From: Melastoma dodecandrum
Lineage: Eukaryota > Streptophyta > Magnoliopsida > Myrtales > Melastomataceae
DNA length: 64,000 nt
Assembly (NCBI GenBank): GCA_029817715.1
Contig: JARUPY010000387.1
Location: 620,001-684,000 of the forward strand
Reading direction: 5' to 3'
In this document: positions 9,448 through 21,136 of the stretch, one piece after another
How the letters are laid out: each line of letters begins with the position of its first letter
Position numbering within the stretch: the stretch's first letter is position 1
The notes under the pieces: model-generated
The model's database searches: none
Seen by the model: the letters and a program-made list of their open reading frames with translations, nothing else
Told to the model about the DNA's origin: nothing
Program-made: the position numbers and the translations under genes

Positions 9448-9577
9448 TTGGAACTTTAGGTCATACGAGACGGAGTCGAGCTTCTCAAGGTCGACATCGC
9501 ATTCCGAGATGGTGTACTTGTAATGCAGGTTCTCGACATCGATCACTGTGTGCTTCATGTACTTGAGCTTCCCGTAT
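9448..9577 (-). pseudogene. Decayed PR-10 exon 2 fragment (MGFSVV subfamily)
   Basis: The minus strand reads from a KLKYMKH-like start through VDLEKLDSVSYDLKF, closest to exon 2 of the gene at 23578-24163. It has lost the AG acceptor, has a small deletion in the KHRVDVLD stretch, and ends before the GGGSVC loop. It sits convergent to the gene at 8534, the position held by intact genes at 23578 and 27966, so it looks like the decayed member of the same convergent pair. Confidence 0.7.
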
Positions 9578-12072
9578 GTGCTTTCATTTTCTTTCTTTTT
9601 TTCAACGAATGAAGTTTAACACCTTTCATGGAAAAAGGCTTTAATTAATTTCCATTTATTTTTATAGTTGCCATGGCTGTTGCTGCAGTTTCTCTACGTG
9701 CACCGTTAGTCTGCTGCAAATTTTTGTTATAATGGCTGTAACACTTGGATCCTTATCATTTGGGAAAGAATAGAATGGAAAATAAAGAAAAATAATTGGA
9801 AAAAAATTTTGAATTAAAAGAAAGTGAAAATGTTGATTTTGTCTATATCCACAATTTCTTACTGGCGAATTTGACCCCAAAGGAAATATTCTTCAATATA
9901 AGGACAACGATCCAAATCAGTTTGAAGGAAAATACGATTCATTGGGTTAGAGTATAGAGATTCGATAGCTTCTCAAATATGGATTGTGTATATTGTAATT
10001 TTATATTATTGTACATGTATTAAAGTAATGAACACAAGACTTGGATTTGTATTGCAAGTATTATTATATTGGCATGAGACTGAATGCGTTAAATATGCAT
10101 AAGTTTATCTTTCGGTATAAGTTTTTTTTTTAATCCACGGAATGAGAAGTATTTTCCAATTCATTAAAGAATTAATGATATGTAAGAACTTTATCATATG
10201 TTATTCTTTCGCGCTATTTGTTTTTAAATAAAATAAGCAGGGCAGCATGAGTACACCACTTAAAGGGGAGACTAATATAGGTAGGGATTTCGAAGCATCT
10301 TTCGCCAAAGAATTTTGGAGCAACTCATTCAGGAGGCATTTAATGACAATTTATTGGATTAAACTTTCATTGCATCTGCCTATAAAAAATATTAGTAAAG
10401 ATTTCAACGAGATCCATGGTACCAAATATTACAAAGAAGCACGTGATGAATCAGGTCAAGACGATGAAAGGTAATTATGCATTATTTCATGAAGCCTTCA
10501 AAGGTCTTATTGGGCTTGCTTGAGACTCAAAAACAAATAAATTTGAAGCGGAGGATCAATGTTTAGAAAGAACGAATCAAGGTATTATTCTCAATCTTTA
10601 GTATAACTTAATAGAAGTTGTATTATCGTATCATTTTAGTTGGACGAGATCTCATGCCATCTTTCTTATCTTTTAGAATTTTAGCAATTCTATTTTTACA
10701 AAAATTGAAAAAGTTAAGAGATAAATCGATTCATAATTGGGATAAGCTAGGAGATTTATGGGGTGATACTCATGCTACTAGGGAACATGCACGTAGTTTG
10801 AAAGACAAATCCAAAGACTTTTGCAATGAGGACTTAACGTTTCCTCACTTGGTTTTATTGATGATACCAATGATAGAGATATGTCGGCGTCAAATGCAGA
10901 CAGATGTTTTGGAGACCAGCACTCCCCAAATTGTGTTCCGAAAACACCCACCATAGAATCAACGGATACTCAACAATCCGGAGGTTCTGCTCAATACCAC
11001 GCGAAAGCGAAAGGCCTCGTTGATTTTCGAAATGGAAGACGGTAACAAAACAAGGGCTACAAACACCGACAAATTGTCAATGGCATTGCCGGACTGATGT
11101 GCCGTAGAACAGTAAAATATATGCAGTGTTGCAATCACTTGGACCACTCGAGGAGTACCATATATGATGCTATTGTTATCTTTATGCACATCTTCAAAAG
11201 GAACTTTGTTGGTTGGTGCACCGATGTCAATCCGCGGAAAGTTGTTCGATAACATGATGCAATCAACATGATTAGCATAGTAATGATTGTGTGCTTTGTA
11301 ACAAGTGAATGTAAAAATTATGAAGTAATGTAAAAGTTTTTTTTGATTAGGAAATGAGTAGTTGAAACTAAACTGGGTACGACTCTATCAGTAACCAACC
11401 TGTTATTTTCGTAGCCTCCATCATGTGTACTACCTAAATCATGGAGATATGCATATTATATATGTTTTTTTTTTAATGTTCTTGTACAGGGAATTGAGTA
11501 TTATAAGCCATTTGTTACCTGACTTATTTCAGTTTTTAATTTATATTTTATAGAATATTTACGTAAAATTCTATTTTTAATGCTCAGTTTTTCGTTTTCC
11601 AACAACTCCCAAACAAAGCCTGAGTGACTAGATATGTTTATATACGAACTCCTTTTTGTTGGTATAAGTGTAAATTATCTCTCTCCTTTATTTATGTAAA
11701 TTCTGGCGGCGACTACTTATGACATACAAGTCATCGTCACACGATTCAACAGACACTTTTTTTTACTTCGACAAGTAACACTCACACCCACGCCCATTTA
11801 TTATTATTATTATTACTTCAAAAACGAAGGGGGGTAATAAGGATTACAACACCCGCCCACTTTCATAAACTTTTATTCATTATTCTTCTTACAATTTTTC
11901 ATCTGTAACCATATATCACCAACAATCAATCTCCCCCAGTAATCTCACAGGAGGATAACCTCCGTGAACAGGAAACAAAAAATACTCAGAAACAAAGCAA
12001 ACAAGAGCAACAACACTTGCAATTCAAAAGCCTTGGCATTCAATGATGAATTTTTTTTTTTTTTTGGTTGAT
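9578..12072. other. AT-rich intergenic region with two unassigned open frames
   Basis: Mostly AT-rich with no convincing intact gene. Open frames at 10247-10474 and 10618-10956 (plus strand) show weak resemblance to plant Myb/SANT-like domain proteins, but this is a guess. The minus frame 10959-11255 is unrecognised. From about 11830 to 12060 the sequence is the 3' flank of the PR-10 gene at 12073 and matches 4955-5190. Confidence 0.45.
10247..10956 (+). pseudogene. Possible Myb/SANT-like protein relic
   Basis: Two short plus-strand frames (10247-10474, 75 residues; 10618-10956, 112 residues) are separated by stops. The first contains a motif of the form FNEIHGTKYYKE and the second LRDKSIHNWDKLGDLWGDTHAT. 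They are faintly reminiscent of the two halves of plant Myb/SANT-like proteins, many of which come from transposons. I cannot confirm this without a profile search. Other explanations include an unrelated relic or chance open frames. Confidence 0.22.
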
Positions 12073-12634
12073 TTAAGCGCACTCCTCGGGGTGGGCGACG
12101 AGGTACTCCTCAACGGCCTTGAACAGCCCGCTGGCCTTCAGCTTCCCCTCCTTGACCTCCTCCACCTTCAGCTCGTACCCTGCCTTCACGTGGTACTCGC
12201 TCGTCATCTTGCACACGCACCCTCCACCGGGAGCGGCCTCGAACTTGATCTCGTAGACGACAGACTCAATCTTCTCAAACTCGACGTCGCATCCGACGAG
12301 GGTGTACTTGGTGTACAGGTTCTCGACGTCGACCACGTCAATCCTGTGCTTCATGAACTTGAGCTTCCCGCCTACAATCATTTCGGAGCTATAAGAATGC
12401 CATAACATTCAATGAAGGTTTGGCGGTAGTCTGTAAGGCACTACACTTACCATCGACGAGGTTGGTCTGCTTGATGCTGCCGGCACCGCCATCACCCTCG
12501 AGGAACTCGACGTTCTTGATACCGCCGGGGACGGCCTTGGGGATGAAGACGTGGGATTCGGTGACGATGGCCTTGAAGAGCCTGGCGGGGGAGACGGCGG
12601 AGGTGAACTCCTCGGTGTAGGTAGTCACTGCCAT
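12073..12634 (-). CDS. PR-10 / Bet v 1-like protein
   Basis: Exon 1 is 12634-12451 and exon 2 is 12371-12073, with a 79-bp intron, giving 160 residues. This is the most divergent intact member of the MAVTSY subfamily: MAVTTY start, TSAVSP, FKAIVTES, GIKNVEF, VGCDVEFEKIESVVYEIKF and KLKASG. The glycine-rich loop EGDGGAG and the C-terminal helix are intact. A TATA box (12743-12736) lies about 100 bases before the start. It is paired divergently with the gene at 13577 and lies outside the tandem duplicated segment seen twice in this window. Confidence 0.93.
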
Positions 12635-13576
12635 TGTGATTAGGAAGGAATGTAAGAAGAACTTGAGGTTTAAGGAAGTGAGGTAGTTGTTGTTGTGGAT
12701 GATGGGGGGGTGGAGAGAAATGAGCAATTCCTCTCTATTTATAAGGAGAGGGGAGGGATTTTGGGGAGTAGTACTTGTGTTTTGAGTCGTCGTCGGGTTT
12801 GAATAGTCAGAGCACCCCAAGGGAGACTAAAAAATGTCCATTTTTTTTTTTAATGCCCTTCTTGACGGGGGCCAAAATCCCTTTGTTATCTAGATGGTCA
12901 GAGTCTTATGATCTACCACATTTTTGCCGTCTCCATTCCTCTAATCGTTGGAATAGTAGTATGTCACTGGATTTAACAAACTAGCATTTCAGACGTAACA
13001 GATAAAAGGAATGTCCGAACCCAGAAAGCCGCCAAAAGGAAAGGTTCCGGCCCAAATGTAAGAAAAGCCCATGATAAGAAAAGGTTCGTTGCCACTGTAC
13101 TTAGAAATGTGTAAGAACTTGCTCGAGTAGTTATAACTTAGTTGTGATGGACGGTAATGACAATGTTGGGGAGGGCCTCCTCTTTAGCCTACCAATCCCC
13201 CAAAACAAACTTTGAATGGAGGAGAGCACCCCGGGATGGACCGGCCGAAACATTATTTTCTAGATGGTCGCTTTGGGACAGCCCCCCATGTTCAATTCGG
13301 GTTCTCATTTATTTGCCACTCTCGATCTTTAATCTAAACTACGAATATTGTCTCCTTCTATGTCTGCCAAAAACAAAGTTAGAAGCAGCTTCAAAAAGGT
13401 TACCCGCTGTGAGTCCATGACCAGGTGCTCTCAACAGTCCACCGAAACCCCCCCATAAATAGAGAAATGTTTTCTCCCTTCTCTCCCATCTCAAAACTCA
13501 AACCACCTTCAACTAAGCTTTACAGCACCTCAGCTTCCCAAAGCTTCATCAACTTCTCACACATTCACCAAGAGAA
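12635..13576. promoter_or_regulatory. Divergent promoter region between PR-10 genes
   Basis: This 942-bp gap has a minus-strand TATA box at 12736-12743 and a plus-strand CATAAATA at 13454-13461. The right part (13085-13445) is homologous to the upstream region of the gene at 8534, so that promoter block has been copied next to a different partner gene. Confidence 0.55.
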
Positions 13577-14139
13577 ATGGCAGTTACCAGCTACACCGAG
13601 GAGTTCACCTCCACCGTCTCCCCTGCCAGGCTCTTCAAGGCCCTTGTCACTGAATCCCACGTCTTCATCCCCAAGGCTGTCCCCGGTGGAATCAAGAGCG
13701 TCGAGTTCCTCGAGGGTGATGGCAGAGCCGGCAGCATCAAGCAGACCAACCTCGTCGATGGTAAGTGTAGTGCCTTACAGACTAGAGCACAAACCTTCAT
13801 TGAATGTTATGACATTCTTATGGCCCCGAAATGATCATAGGCGGGAAGCTCAAGTTCATGAAGCACAGGATCGACGTGGTCGACGTCGAGAACCTGTATA
13901 CCAAGTACACCCTCATCGGATGCGACATCGAATTCGAGAAGGTGGAGTCGGTCGTCTCCGAGATCAAGTTCGAGGCCGCTCCCGGTGGAGGGTGCGTCTG
14001 CAAGATGACCAGTGACTACCATGTGAAGGCAGGGTACGAGCTGAAGGTGGAGGAGGTGAAGGAGGGGAAGCTGAGGGCCAGCGGGCTGTTCAAGGCCGTG
14101 GAGGAGTACCTCGTCGCCCACCCTGAGGAGTGCCCTTAA
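13577..14139 (+). CDS. PR-10 / Bet v 1-like protein with altered glycine loop
   Basis: Exon 1 is 13577-13760 and exon 2 is 13841-14139, with an 80-bp intron, giving 160 residues. The glycine-rich loop reads EGDGRAG, with Arg replacing the second of the paired glycines found in all other intact copies. It also has KMTSDYH and ends ECP. A bulky charged residue here could change loop flexibility and ligand or phosphate contact, but this is inference. Its 3' flank from 14158 is the first base of the second tandem copy, which places the duplication junction directly after this gene. Confidence 0.92.
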
Positions 14140-14157
14140 ATCAACCCAAAAAAAAAA

Positions 14158-14834
14158 AAAATCTTCATAGACTGCCGTGGCTTTCTTTGATTTTCTAAGT
14201 GTTTTGCTCTTGTTTGCTTTGTTTCTGAGTATTTGTTTTTCCTGTTCACGGAGGTTCTCCTGTGAGTATTTGCTTTGTTTTTCTGAGTATTGATTGTTCA
14301 CGAAGGATGTCTTGATTACAGATGAAGTGTAAGAAGAATAAGGGAGTTACCTCCAAGTGATCGATAAAAGTTGATGAAAATTGTCTAATTCTCATGTCCA
14401 CTTTTTTTTTGGATTTTCCGAAGGATTTGTACCGAAATCCATCATGAAAAGAAACAAATATTAAATGATGAATAAGTTAAAAAAGAGTTCATATTATTCA
14501 AGACAGGGGAAAAGCCGTAACATCACAATTGACCATATACACTAAACGTTTACTCTTTCAACAGAAGCTGTGACTTCCTCGTAAAGGAGACGGTGAGATG
14601 GACTGGTGACGTCATGGGATGTCACTACAACATTCATCGACTCTTATTTGATCCAATTGTTAAACCATGTGATGACAATGTCATTCCATCAATCTCACTC
14701 TCACGTAACACTTGTAGTGAAGCTCTCTACCCTCATTTAACCTATCATATAGGGACAAACCACGAGGAAATACTATAAGTTGGTTTTTACAGAATGTTAA
14801 TGAGAGATATCTGGCTAACACGAAGAAAAAGATC
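14158..14834. other. 3' flank of the PR-10 gene at 13577, tandem copy of 1-677
   Basis: This is nearly identical to 1-677 of the window. It starts 18 bases after the stop codon at 14139, beyond an A run. No coding region is recognised. Confidence 0.6.
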
Positions 14835-15178
14835 GTGATTGTGAATATGACGTTTAATAATCTGTTCCTGTTTAGGAAGAACGCTTGCAACAACATTATT
14901 CTCCAAAATGAGGTTACATATGATTTTCATCCTTGTCATCAAGTATGTACATTTGAATCGAAAAGTTCTAGCTTTGTTGAAGCAGGAGAATATAGAGATA
15001 GACTACCTTCAATGCACTTTGTAGTAGGTAACAAGGATGCCTCTTTGGAAAACATAACCGTCTTACATTTCCAAATATTTCATGGAGAGCTCAAGTCCCT
15101 TTGAGTCGGTTCATGTGGACATTTGTGAACCAACTCAAAATCCTTCTTTCGGCAATGGAAGATACTTTCTGTTATTCG
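14835..15178 (+). pseudogene. Ty1/copia pol relic, second tandem copy
   Basis: Copy of the relic at 678-1021 with the same frame breaks and the same abrupt end into PR-10 promoter sequence. The breakage therefore predates the tandem duplication. Confidence 0.55.
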
Positions 15179-15500
15179 TACTTTTTTTTTCGAAAGTAAA
15201 ATGTTTGGCGGCGATCGGACTGTCATAGTCTGATTCATCGGATATGATAAGACTTCGGTTGGTCGTAATATTATTTTGAGTAAAAAATATATTTGGTAAG
15301 ATCGGACCAGATCGACGGGGAATGAATAAAGAATTATATCATTTTTTTTAAAATAAAAAAAACAATGTCAGTGTCACGGGCTGATTCATCAGATAATGCC
15401 AACACTATGGTCGGTCGTGTATTATTTTGGACATCCGATGCCTTTACTTGCCTTATCCTTGTCTTGACATATGACTACGTTCAAAATTCCACACTTATCC

Positions 15501-15541
15501 TTATAAATACAAGCATTCGGGGGGAAGGCTTGTATTTATAA
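15501..15541 (+). promoter_or_regulatory. TATA box within a perfect 14-bp inverted repeat
   Basis: Arms at 15501-15514 and 15528-15541 are unchanged from 1344-1384. The start codon follows 23 bases later. Confidence 0.6.
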
Positions 15542-15564
15542 TTCCGTCTCGACCCGCTAAGGAA

Positions 15565-16270
15565 ATGGGGTTTAGCGTGGTCTCCAAGCAGTTAACCTCC
15601 ACCGTCTCCCCCGCCAGGCTCTTCAAGGCGCTCGTCACCGACTCTCACGTCCTCATCCCCAAGGCCATCTCCGGGGGCATCCAGAGCATCGAGTTCCTCG
15701 AGGGCGATGGTGGTCTCGACAGCATCAGGCAGACCAACCTCCTGGATGGTTAGCGTACTGCCGGGCATGCTAGTGTTGAACTTCATTCAATTTTTCCTGA
15801 TAACTGGTGTATTTTATGGTGGTGGTGTCGTTGAATAAATAAAAAAAAAAAAATAAATTGAAAGCGCAGGCGGGAAGCTCAAGTACATGAAGCACAGGGT
15901 AGACGTGCTCGATGTCGAGAACCTGCGTTGCAAGTACACCCTCGTCGAATGTGATGTCGACTTTGAGAAGCTCGACTCCGTCGTGTATGACCTAATGTTC
16001 CAGGCCGCTCCTGGCGGGGGAAGTGTGTGCAGGATGACTACCACTTACCATGGGAAGAAAGGGTGCAGTCTGGCAGGGGAGGACCTCAAGGAGGGGAAGC
16101 TGTGTGTCGTCTCACTTGCTTTGAGTTCCTGGATCTTCCCGTGTTTTCCCCATTCCTTATTATTAGTTCCTTTTCTTCTGCATGAAAATGAGATCTTTCA
16201 GCAGATTGACAAAACGAGGAAAGATTTCAGCCAGCAGTCATTAAGAGAGGATTTCACGGGAATTTCATAA
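15565..16270 (+). CDS. PR-10 / Bet v 1-like protein with a foreign C-terminus, copy B
   Basis: Exon 1 is 15565-15748 and exon 2 is 15870-16270, giving 194 codons. It matches the gene at 1408 but the glycine loop reads EGDGGLD, as in the gene at 27966, so the last loop glycine is lost. KLSVVSL has become KLCVVSL. The switch into foreign sequence is at the same base as in copy A. Whether it still makes a stable protein is doubtful. Both the start and the splice sites are intact. Confidence 0.65.
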
Positions 16271-16578
16271 GCAATTTTATTACAACAATTGAACATCGCG
16301 TGTGTATCGTTTGTTGGCAATAAAATATCGACTCTCTCAACAAAACATGAAAAAATATGCGTTAGATATGGTAACGACCAGCGAGCGAGCGGCCGCCAAT
16401 GTTAGTGATAGGTCTCGAAACGAGGGAGGGGGTGATTGTTTACTAACCTGATAAGAGACGGATTTGACCCCATAAGCGACATAGTTTTAATTAAATAACA
16501 AATAATAAAAAAATCTATTTCAAAAAGATCTCAAAAGATTTTAATATAAACACAAATAGAAAAGAATATTTTGTCAAA
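16271..16578. other. Convergent intergenic stretch, GARS copy B 3' flank
   Basis: Tandem copy of 2114-2421 with few base changes. No gene is visible. Confidence 0.5.
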
Positions 16579-18518
16579 CTACTTTTGGAGAAGTGCTCGC
16601 CATCCGATATCATTCCGGTTGAACCCACCTGGCCAATCAATAACTTCGACAGCTGCATAAGCTCTTTCCCGAGCTTCTTCTAGATCTCTTCCCTTGGCAG
16701 TAATACCAAGCACACGACCTCCCACAACAATGAAGTTTCCTTCTGCATTGAAGGCAGTCCCCGCATGAAACACCTTCACGTCTGAAGACATGTTGTCTAC
16801 TTCTTCAAGATTGCGAATCACGCTTCCCTTTTCATAGGATCCAGGGTAACCCTTGCTTGCCATAACTACCACCATCGTAGAGCCAGGAGACCAATTCAGG
16901 GAGACCTTACTTAACTCTCCTTTGCAAGCAGCAAGCAGGACTTGGGCCAAATCTGATTCCAATCTAAACATCAAGACCTGGATATCACCCCAAAATGCTA
17001 AAAGAGATCAATAAACTATCAAAAGAGAGAGAACCCAGATCATTTCACAAAATCTATAGGACGAACCAAATTGCGAAGGGTCAGAAAGTAGAAAGTCATA
17101 ATCAACTTATAATAACAAAGAGCAAGCTACATCAACAAACCTGGCATTCAGGATCTCCAAACCGCACATTATACTCGATAAGTTTTGGCAATCCAGACTT
17201 CTTCTCTATCATAAGTCCAGCGTAAAGGACGCCAACATATTTGCAACCCTCCGCTGCCATTGCTCTGATTGTTGGCACAATGATGGTACTCATGACTGTG
17301 GATTGCAACTCCGGAGTCACGATTGGAGCAGGAGAATAAGCACCCATTCCCCCAGTATTAGGCCCTGTATCGCCATCACCGACGCGCTTGTGGTCCTGTG
17401 CTGATTCCATGGCTATAGCATTCTCTCTGTCCACCAGTGCGAAGAAGGAAGCTTCTTCTCCTTCAAGATACTCCTCTACAATGACCTTTCCACCAGCAGA
17501 ACCGAAATCCCCCTTCACGAGCATAGAGTCAACAGCTTCATATGCCTCGTCCAATGTCATTGCAACAATGACTCCTTTTCCAGCTGCCAAACCATCAGCT
17601 TTTATCACAATAGGAGCACCTTGCTCCTTGATGTACTCAATGGCAGAAGGCGCATCTGTGAAAGTTCTGTACTGCAGCAGATATCCAGAATCCTCTCAGG
17701 AATGCAATTTCAATTTTGAAGAACAGGTCAATTTTACAGACACCGCTGATTATCATGCAGACATATTTTCACAGGACTATAATAAAGCAACCAACCTTCG
17801 CCGTCGGAATCTGATACTTGTAGCAAAGGTTTTTCATGAAGTCCTTGGAGCTCTCCAGAGCAGCAGCTTCCGAAGAAGGCCCAAATGCAGGGACACCAGC
17901 AGCAACCAAATCATTCACAAGGCCAGAAACAAGAGGAGCCTCCGGACCCACTACCACAAGCCCCACTCCCTTGTCACGACAGAAGGAGATAATAGCAGCA
18001 CTATCGGCAACATCAAGGTCCGGCAAGCAGGTGGCATCCCCCGAACTAGAAATTCCAGCATTGCCAGGAGCACAGAAAACCAATTGGCACGACGGGGAAC
18101 GGCCCAAGGCAAAGCAAAGAGCGTGCTCCCTGCCTCCTCCACCTATTACCAAAACCACCAGCCTTTCTGGCGAAGGGGACAACAATTAAAAACAAAAAAA
18201 AGGAGGCATCGACCAATCAACAAACCAGAAAAGACGAACGTGGAAACACAACAGAGGGTTACCGGCGGCAGGATCACCGGAGGCGGGTAGATCGGAAGCT
18301 CGAGGGGCACGCCAGAATGACGATCGAGGATGACTAAACACGGGAGACTGCGGCGTTGTTACCATAGGGTCGTTGATTAGACGAGGGAGAAGATTGGAAC
18401 AGGAAAAGGGGGGCAAGGGATCATAGGCAAGGCTATTATTGGAGGAGCAACAGCTACGTTTGGGTATGCACAAGGCAAATGAGATTGCAGAGATTGCAGA
18501 GGTTGCGGCCACAGACAT
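16579..18518 (-). CDS. PUR2: Phosphoribosylamine-glycine ligase (GARS), plastid-targeted, copy B
   Basis: Four exons on the minus strand are at 18518-18263, 18166-17796, 17671-17141 and 16977-16579, all in frame, giving 518 residues. Compared with copy A there is a three-residue insertion (repeat of AIS) near residue 10 in the transit-peptide region and a handful of substitutions, for example FSNN to SSNN, DGEN to DREN, EADN to EVDN and YGAV to YAAV. The ATP-grasp and glycine-rich motifs are unchanged. Two intact copies within 14 kb would double the gene dose if both are expressed. Confidence 0.92.
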
Positions 18519-19362
18519 GATGGCAATTCAGAAAGAATCCCGGAAGGAGATGTTAGATGAGTTGGTGGGGGGCGGGAAGGAGGAGATCTGAACTTGGGTT
18601 TGAGTTTGGGTTTAGGGTTGCTTTCTTTCCTTCCCCCAACGGACAGACAGACTGTCCTTCGTCTTTCTTTGGCCTTTTTCTTTTTTTTTTTTCCAAATAT
18701 AATATTTCATCTTTTAATTTCAACGAAATAATCTTTTTATGGTAAAATATCGAGTCAAATTTTGGGTGATCTTTCATTTTTAGTTTAATATTTGAAAAGT
18801 ACTCGTGACAATCAATGTTATAAATCTTTTATGGTCTAATTTAATACGTGACTTATTTTAGTTTTTTTTATATTCCGTGGAGATAAAATATTTTTTTTTA
18901 TTTCACCCCTAAAAACCTTAATCTCCCTGGTGCGCCTCAATAAGGTGAATTTCTCTTATCATAAAAATCTTCCTCGCACGCCTCAATAAGGTGAGTTTTT
19001 CTTATGTAGAGTATTTTTTGCAAAAATTATTTGACGTCTATTACCCAAATTGATTAGGGCGCTTAATTTTCTGAGGTGATCTTTAAAAAAAAAAATATTT
19101 TTTGTCATCGTCTTTATTGTTTATGGTAATAAGGATCAGAACATCCCCGCACTTTCATCAACTTTTATTCTATTCTTCTTATACTTGTTCATCTGTAATA
19201 AGGATCTTGTCCCCAACAATCGATCTCTCTCCCAGTGTTCTCACAGGAGGGTAACCTCCGTGAACAGGAAACAAAAAATACTCAGAAACAAAGCAAACAA
19301 GAGCAACAACACTTGGAATTCAAAAGCCTTGGCAGTCTATGAAGAGTTTGTTTTTGGTTGAT
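18519..19362. other. GARS copy B upstream region and 3' flank of the next PR-10 gene
   Basis: Tandem copy of 4353-5195. The outer limit of the large inverted duplication falls near 19125. No gene is visible. Confidence 0.5.
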
Positions 19363-19924
19363 TTAAGCACACTCCTCGGGGTGGGCGACGAGGTACTCCT
19401 CTACGGCCTTGAACAGCCCGCTGGCCCTCAGCTTCCCTTCCTTCACCTCCTCAACCTTCAGCTCGTACCCTGCCTTCACATGGTACTCGCTCGTCATCTT
19501 GCAGACACATCCGCCTCCGGGAGCGGCCTCAAACTTGATCTCGGAGACGACGGACTCGACCTTCTCAAATTCGATGTCGCATCCGATGAGGGTGTACTTG
19601 GTATATAGGTTCTCAACATCGACCACATCAATCCTGTGCTTCATGAACTTGAGCTTCCCGCCTATGATGATTTTGGAGCCATAAGAATGCCATAACATTC
19701 AATGAAGGTTTGGCGGTAGTCTGTAAGGCACTACACTTACCATCGACGAGGTTGGTCTGCTTGATGCTGCCGGCACCGCCATCGCCCTCGAGGAACTCGA
19801 CGCTCTTGATGCCGCCAGGGACGGCCTTGGGGATGAAGACATGGGATTCGGTGACTAGGGCCTTGAAGAGCCTGGAGGGGGAGACGGTGCTGGTGAACTC
19901 CTCGGTGTAGGAAGTAACTGCCAT
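19363..19924 (-). CDS. PR-10 / Bet v 1-like protein
   Basis: Exon 1 is 19924-19741 and exon 2 is 19661-19363, giving 160 residues. It is the tandem partner of the gene at 5196, with SPSRLF retained. It has DVEN where the partner has DVDN. The TATA box is at 20051-20044. It pairs divergently with the gene at 20575. Confidence 0.93.
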
Positions 19925-20574
19925 TTGTCTTTGTGAATGTGTAAGAAGTTGAAGAAGCTTTTGGGAAGGTGATTGTTGTTATGAAAATTAGTTGAAGTTG
20001 GTTTAATTTTTGGGATGGGAGAGAAGTGAGAAAACCATTCCTCTATTTATAAGGGGAGGTGTGGACAACATCCTCGTCATCTTTTCGAAGGCCCTCAAAC
20101 TTTGAATGTTGAGAGCACCCCATCATGGACTCACTGTGGGAAGCCTTTTCTAGAAGGGTGACCGCCTGATTAGGACATCAGGGAGTTTCCCACTATCACA
20201 CCATTTCCATGTCACAGGCTGATTCCATCGGAGGACGAGCATCGATTCTTGGCGATCGTACATTATTTGGACATTAAAATATCAGGAAATGTTTTTAGTA
20301 ATGGGGGGATTCATATTTTTTATCCGACATTGATGTGAAGAAAAAGGAAGAGTGGGGTCGGCGGCCTTTGAGTTGCAATCTATGAATAGATTGATTCTGA
20401 CCATTCAAAGATGATCGGCTAACATATTCCCTACTTTCCAATATATAAATACGTGTGTTCCGAAGGATTACATCTTCCATCCCAAAATCACACTCTCCAA
20501 CCTTCATAAAAACCATCTCTTCCGTCAATCATCACCCACCCACTTTCCCTCTTCCTTCTCGACCTACGAACAAA
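19925..20574. promoter_or_regulatory. Divergent promoter region, tandem copy of 5758-6410
   Basis: TATA boxes lie at 20044-20051 (minus) and 20442-20451 (plus), with the shared promoter module near 20212-20275. A few one-base indels separate it from copy A. Confidence 0.6.
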
Positions 20575-21136
20575 ATGGCAGTGACTTCCTACACCGAGGA
20601 GTTCACCTCCACCATCTCCCCCACCAGGCTCTTCAAGGCCCTTGTCACTGAATCCCACGTCTTCATCCCCAAGGCCGTCCCCGGAGGCATCAAGAGTGTC
20701 GAGTTCCTCGAAGGCAATGGTGGTGCCGGCAGCATCAAGCAGACCAACCTCGTCGATGGTAAGTGTAGTGCCTTACAGACTAGCGCCAAACCTTCATTGA
20801 ATGTTATGGCATTCTTATGGCTCCAAAATCATCATAGGCGGGAAGCTCAAGTTCATGAAGCACAGGATTGACGTGGTCGATGTCGAGAATCTGTACACCA
20901 AGTACACCCTCATCGGATGCGACATCGAATTCGAGAAGGTGGAGTCAGTCGTCTCCGAGATCAAGTTCGAGGCCGCTCCAGGAGGCGGATGCATCTGCAA
21001 GATGACGAGTGAGTACCACGTGAAGGCAGGGTACGAGCTGAAGGTGGAGGAGGTGAAGGAGGGGAAGCTGAGGGCCAGCGGGCTGTTCAAGGCCGTCGAG
21101 GAATACCTTGTCGCCCACCCCGAGGAGTGCGTTTAA
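20575..21136 (+). CDS. PR-10 / Bet v 1-like protein
   Basis: Exon 1 is 20575-20758 and exon 2 is 20838-21136. The predicted 160-residue protein appears identical to that of the gene at 6411, including EGNGGAG, CICKM and the ECV end. Only silent and flanking changes are seen. Confidence 0.93.
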
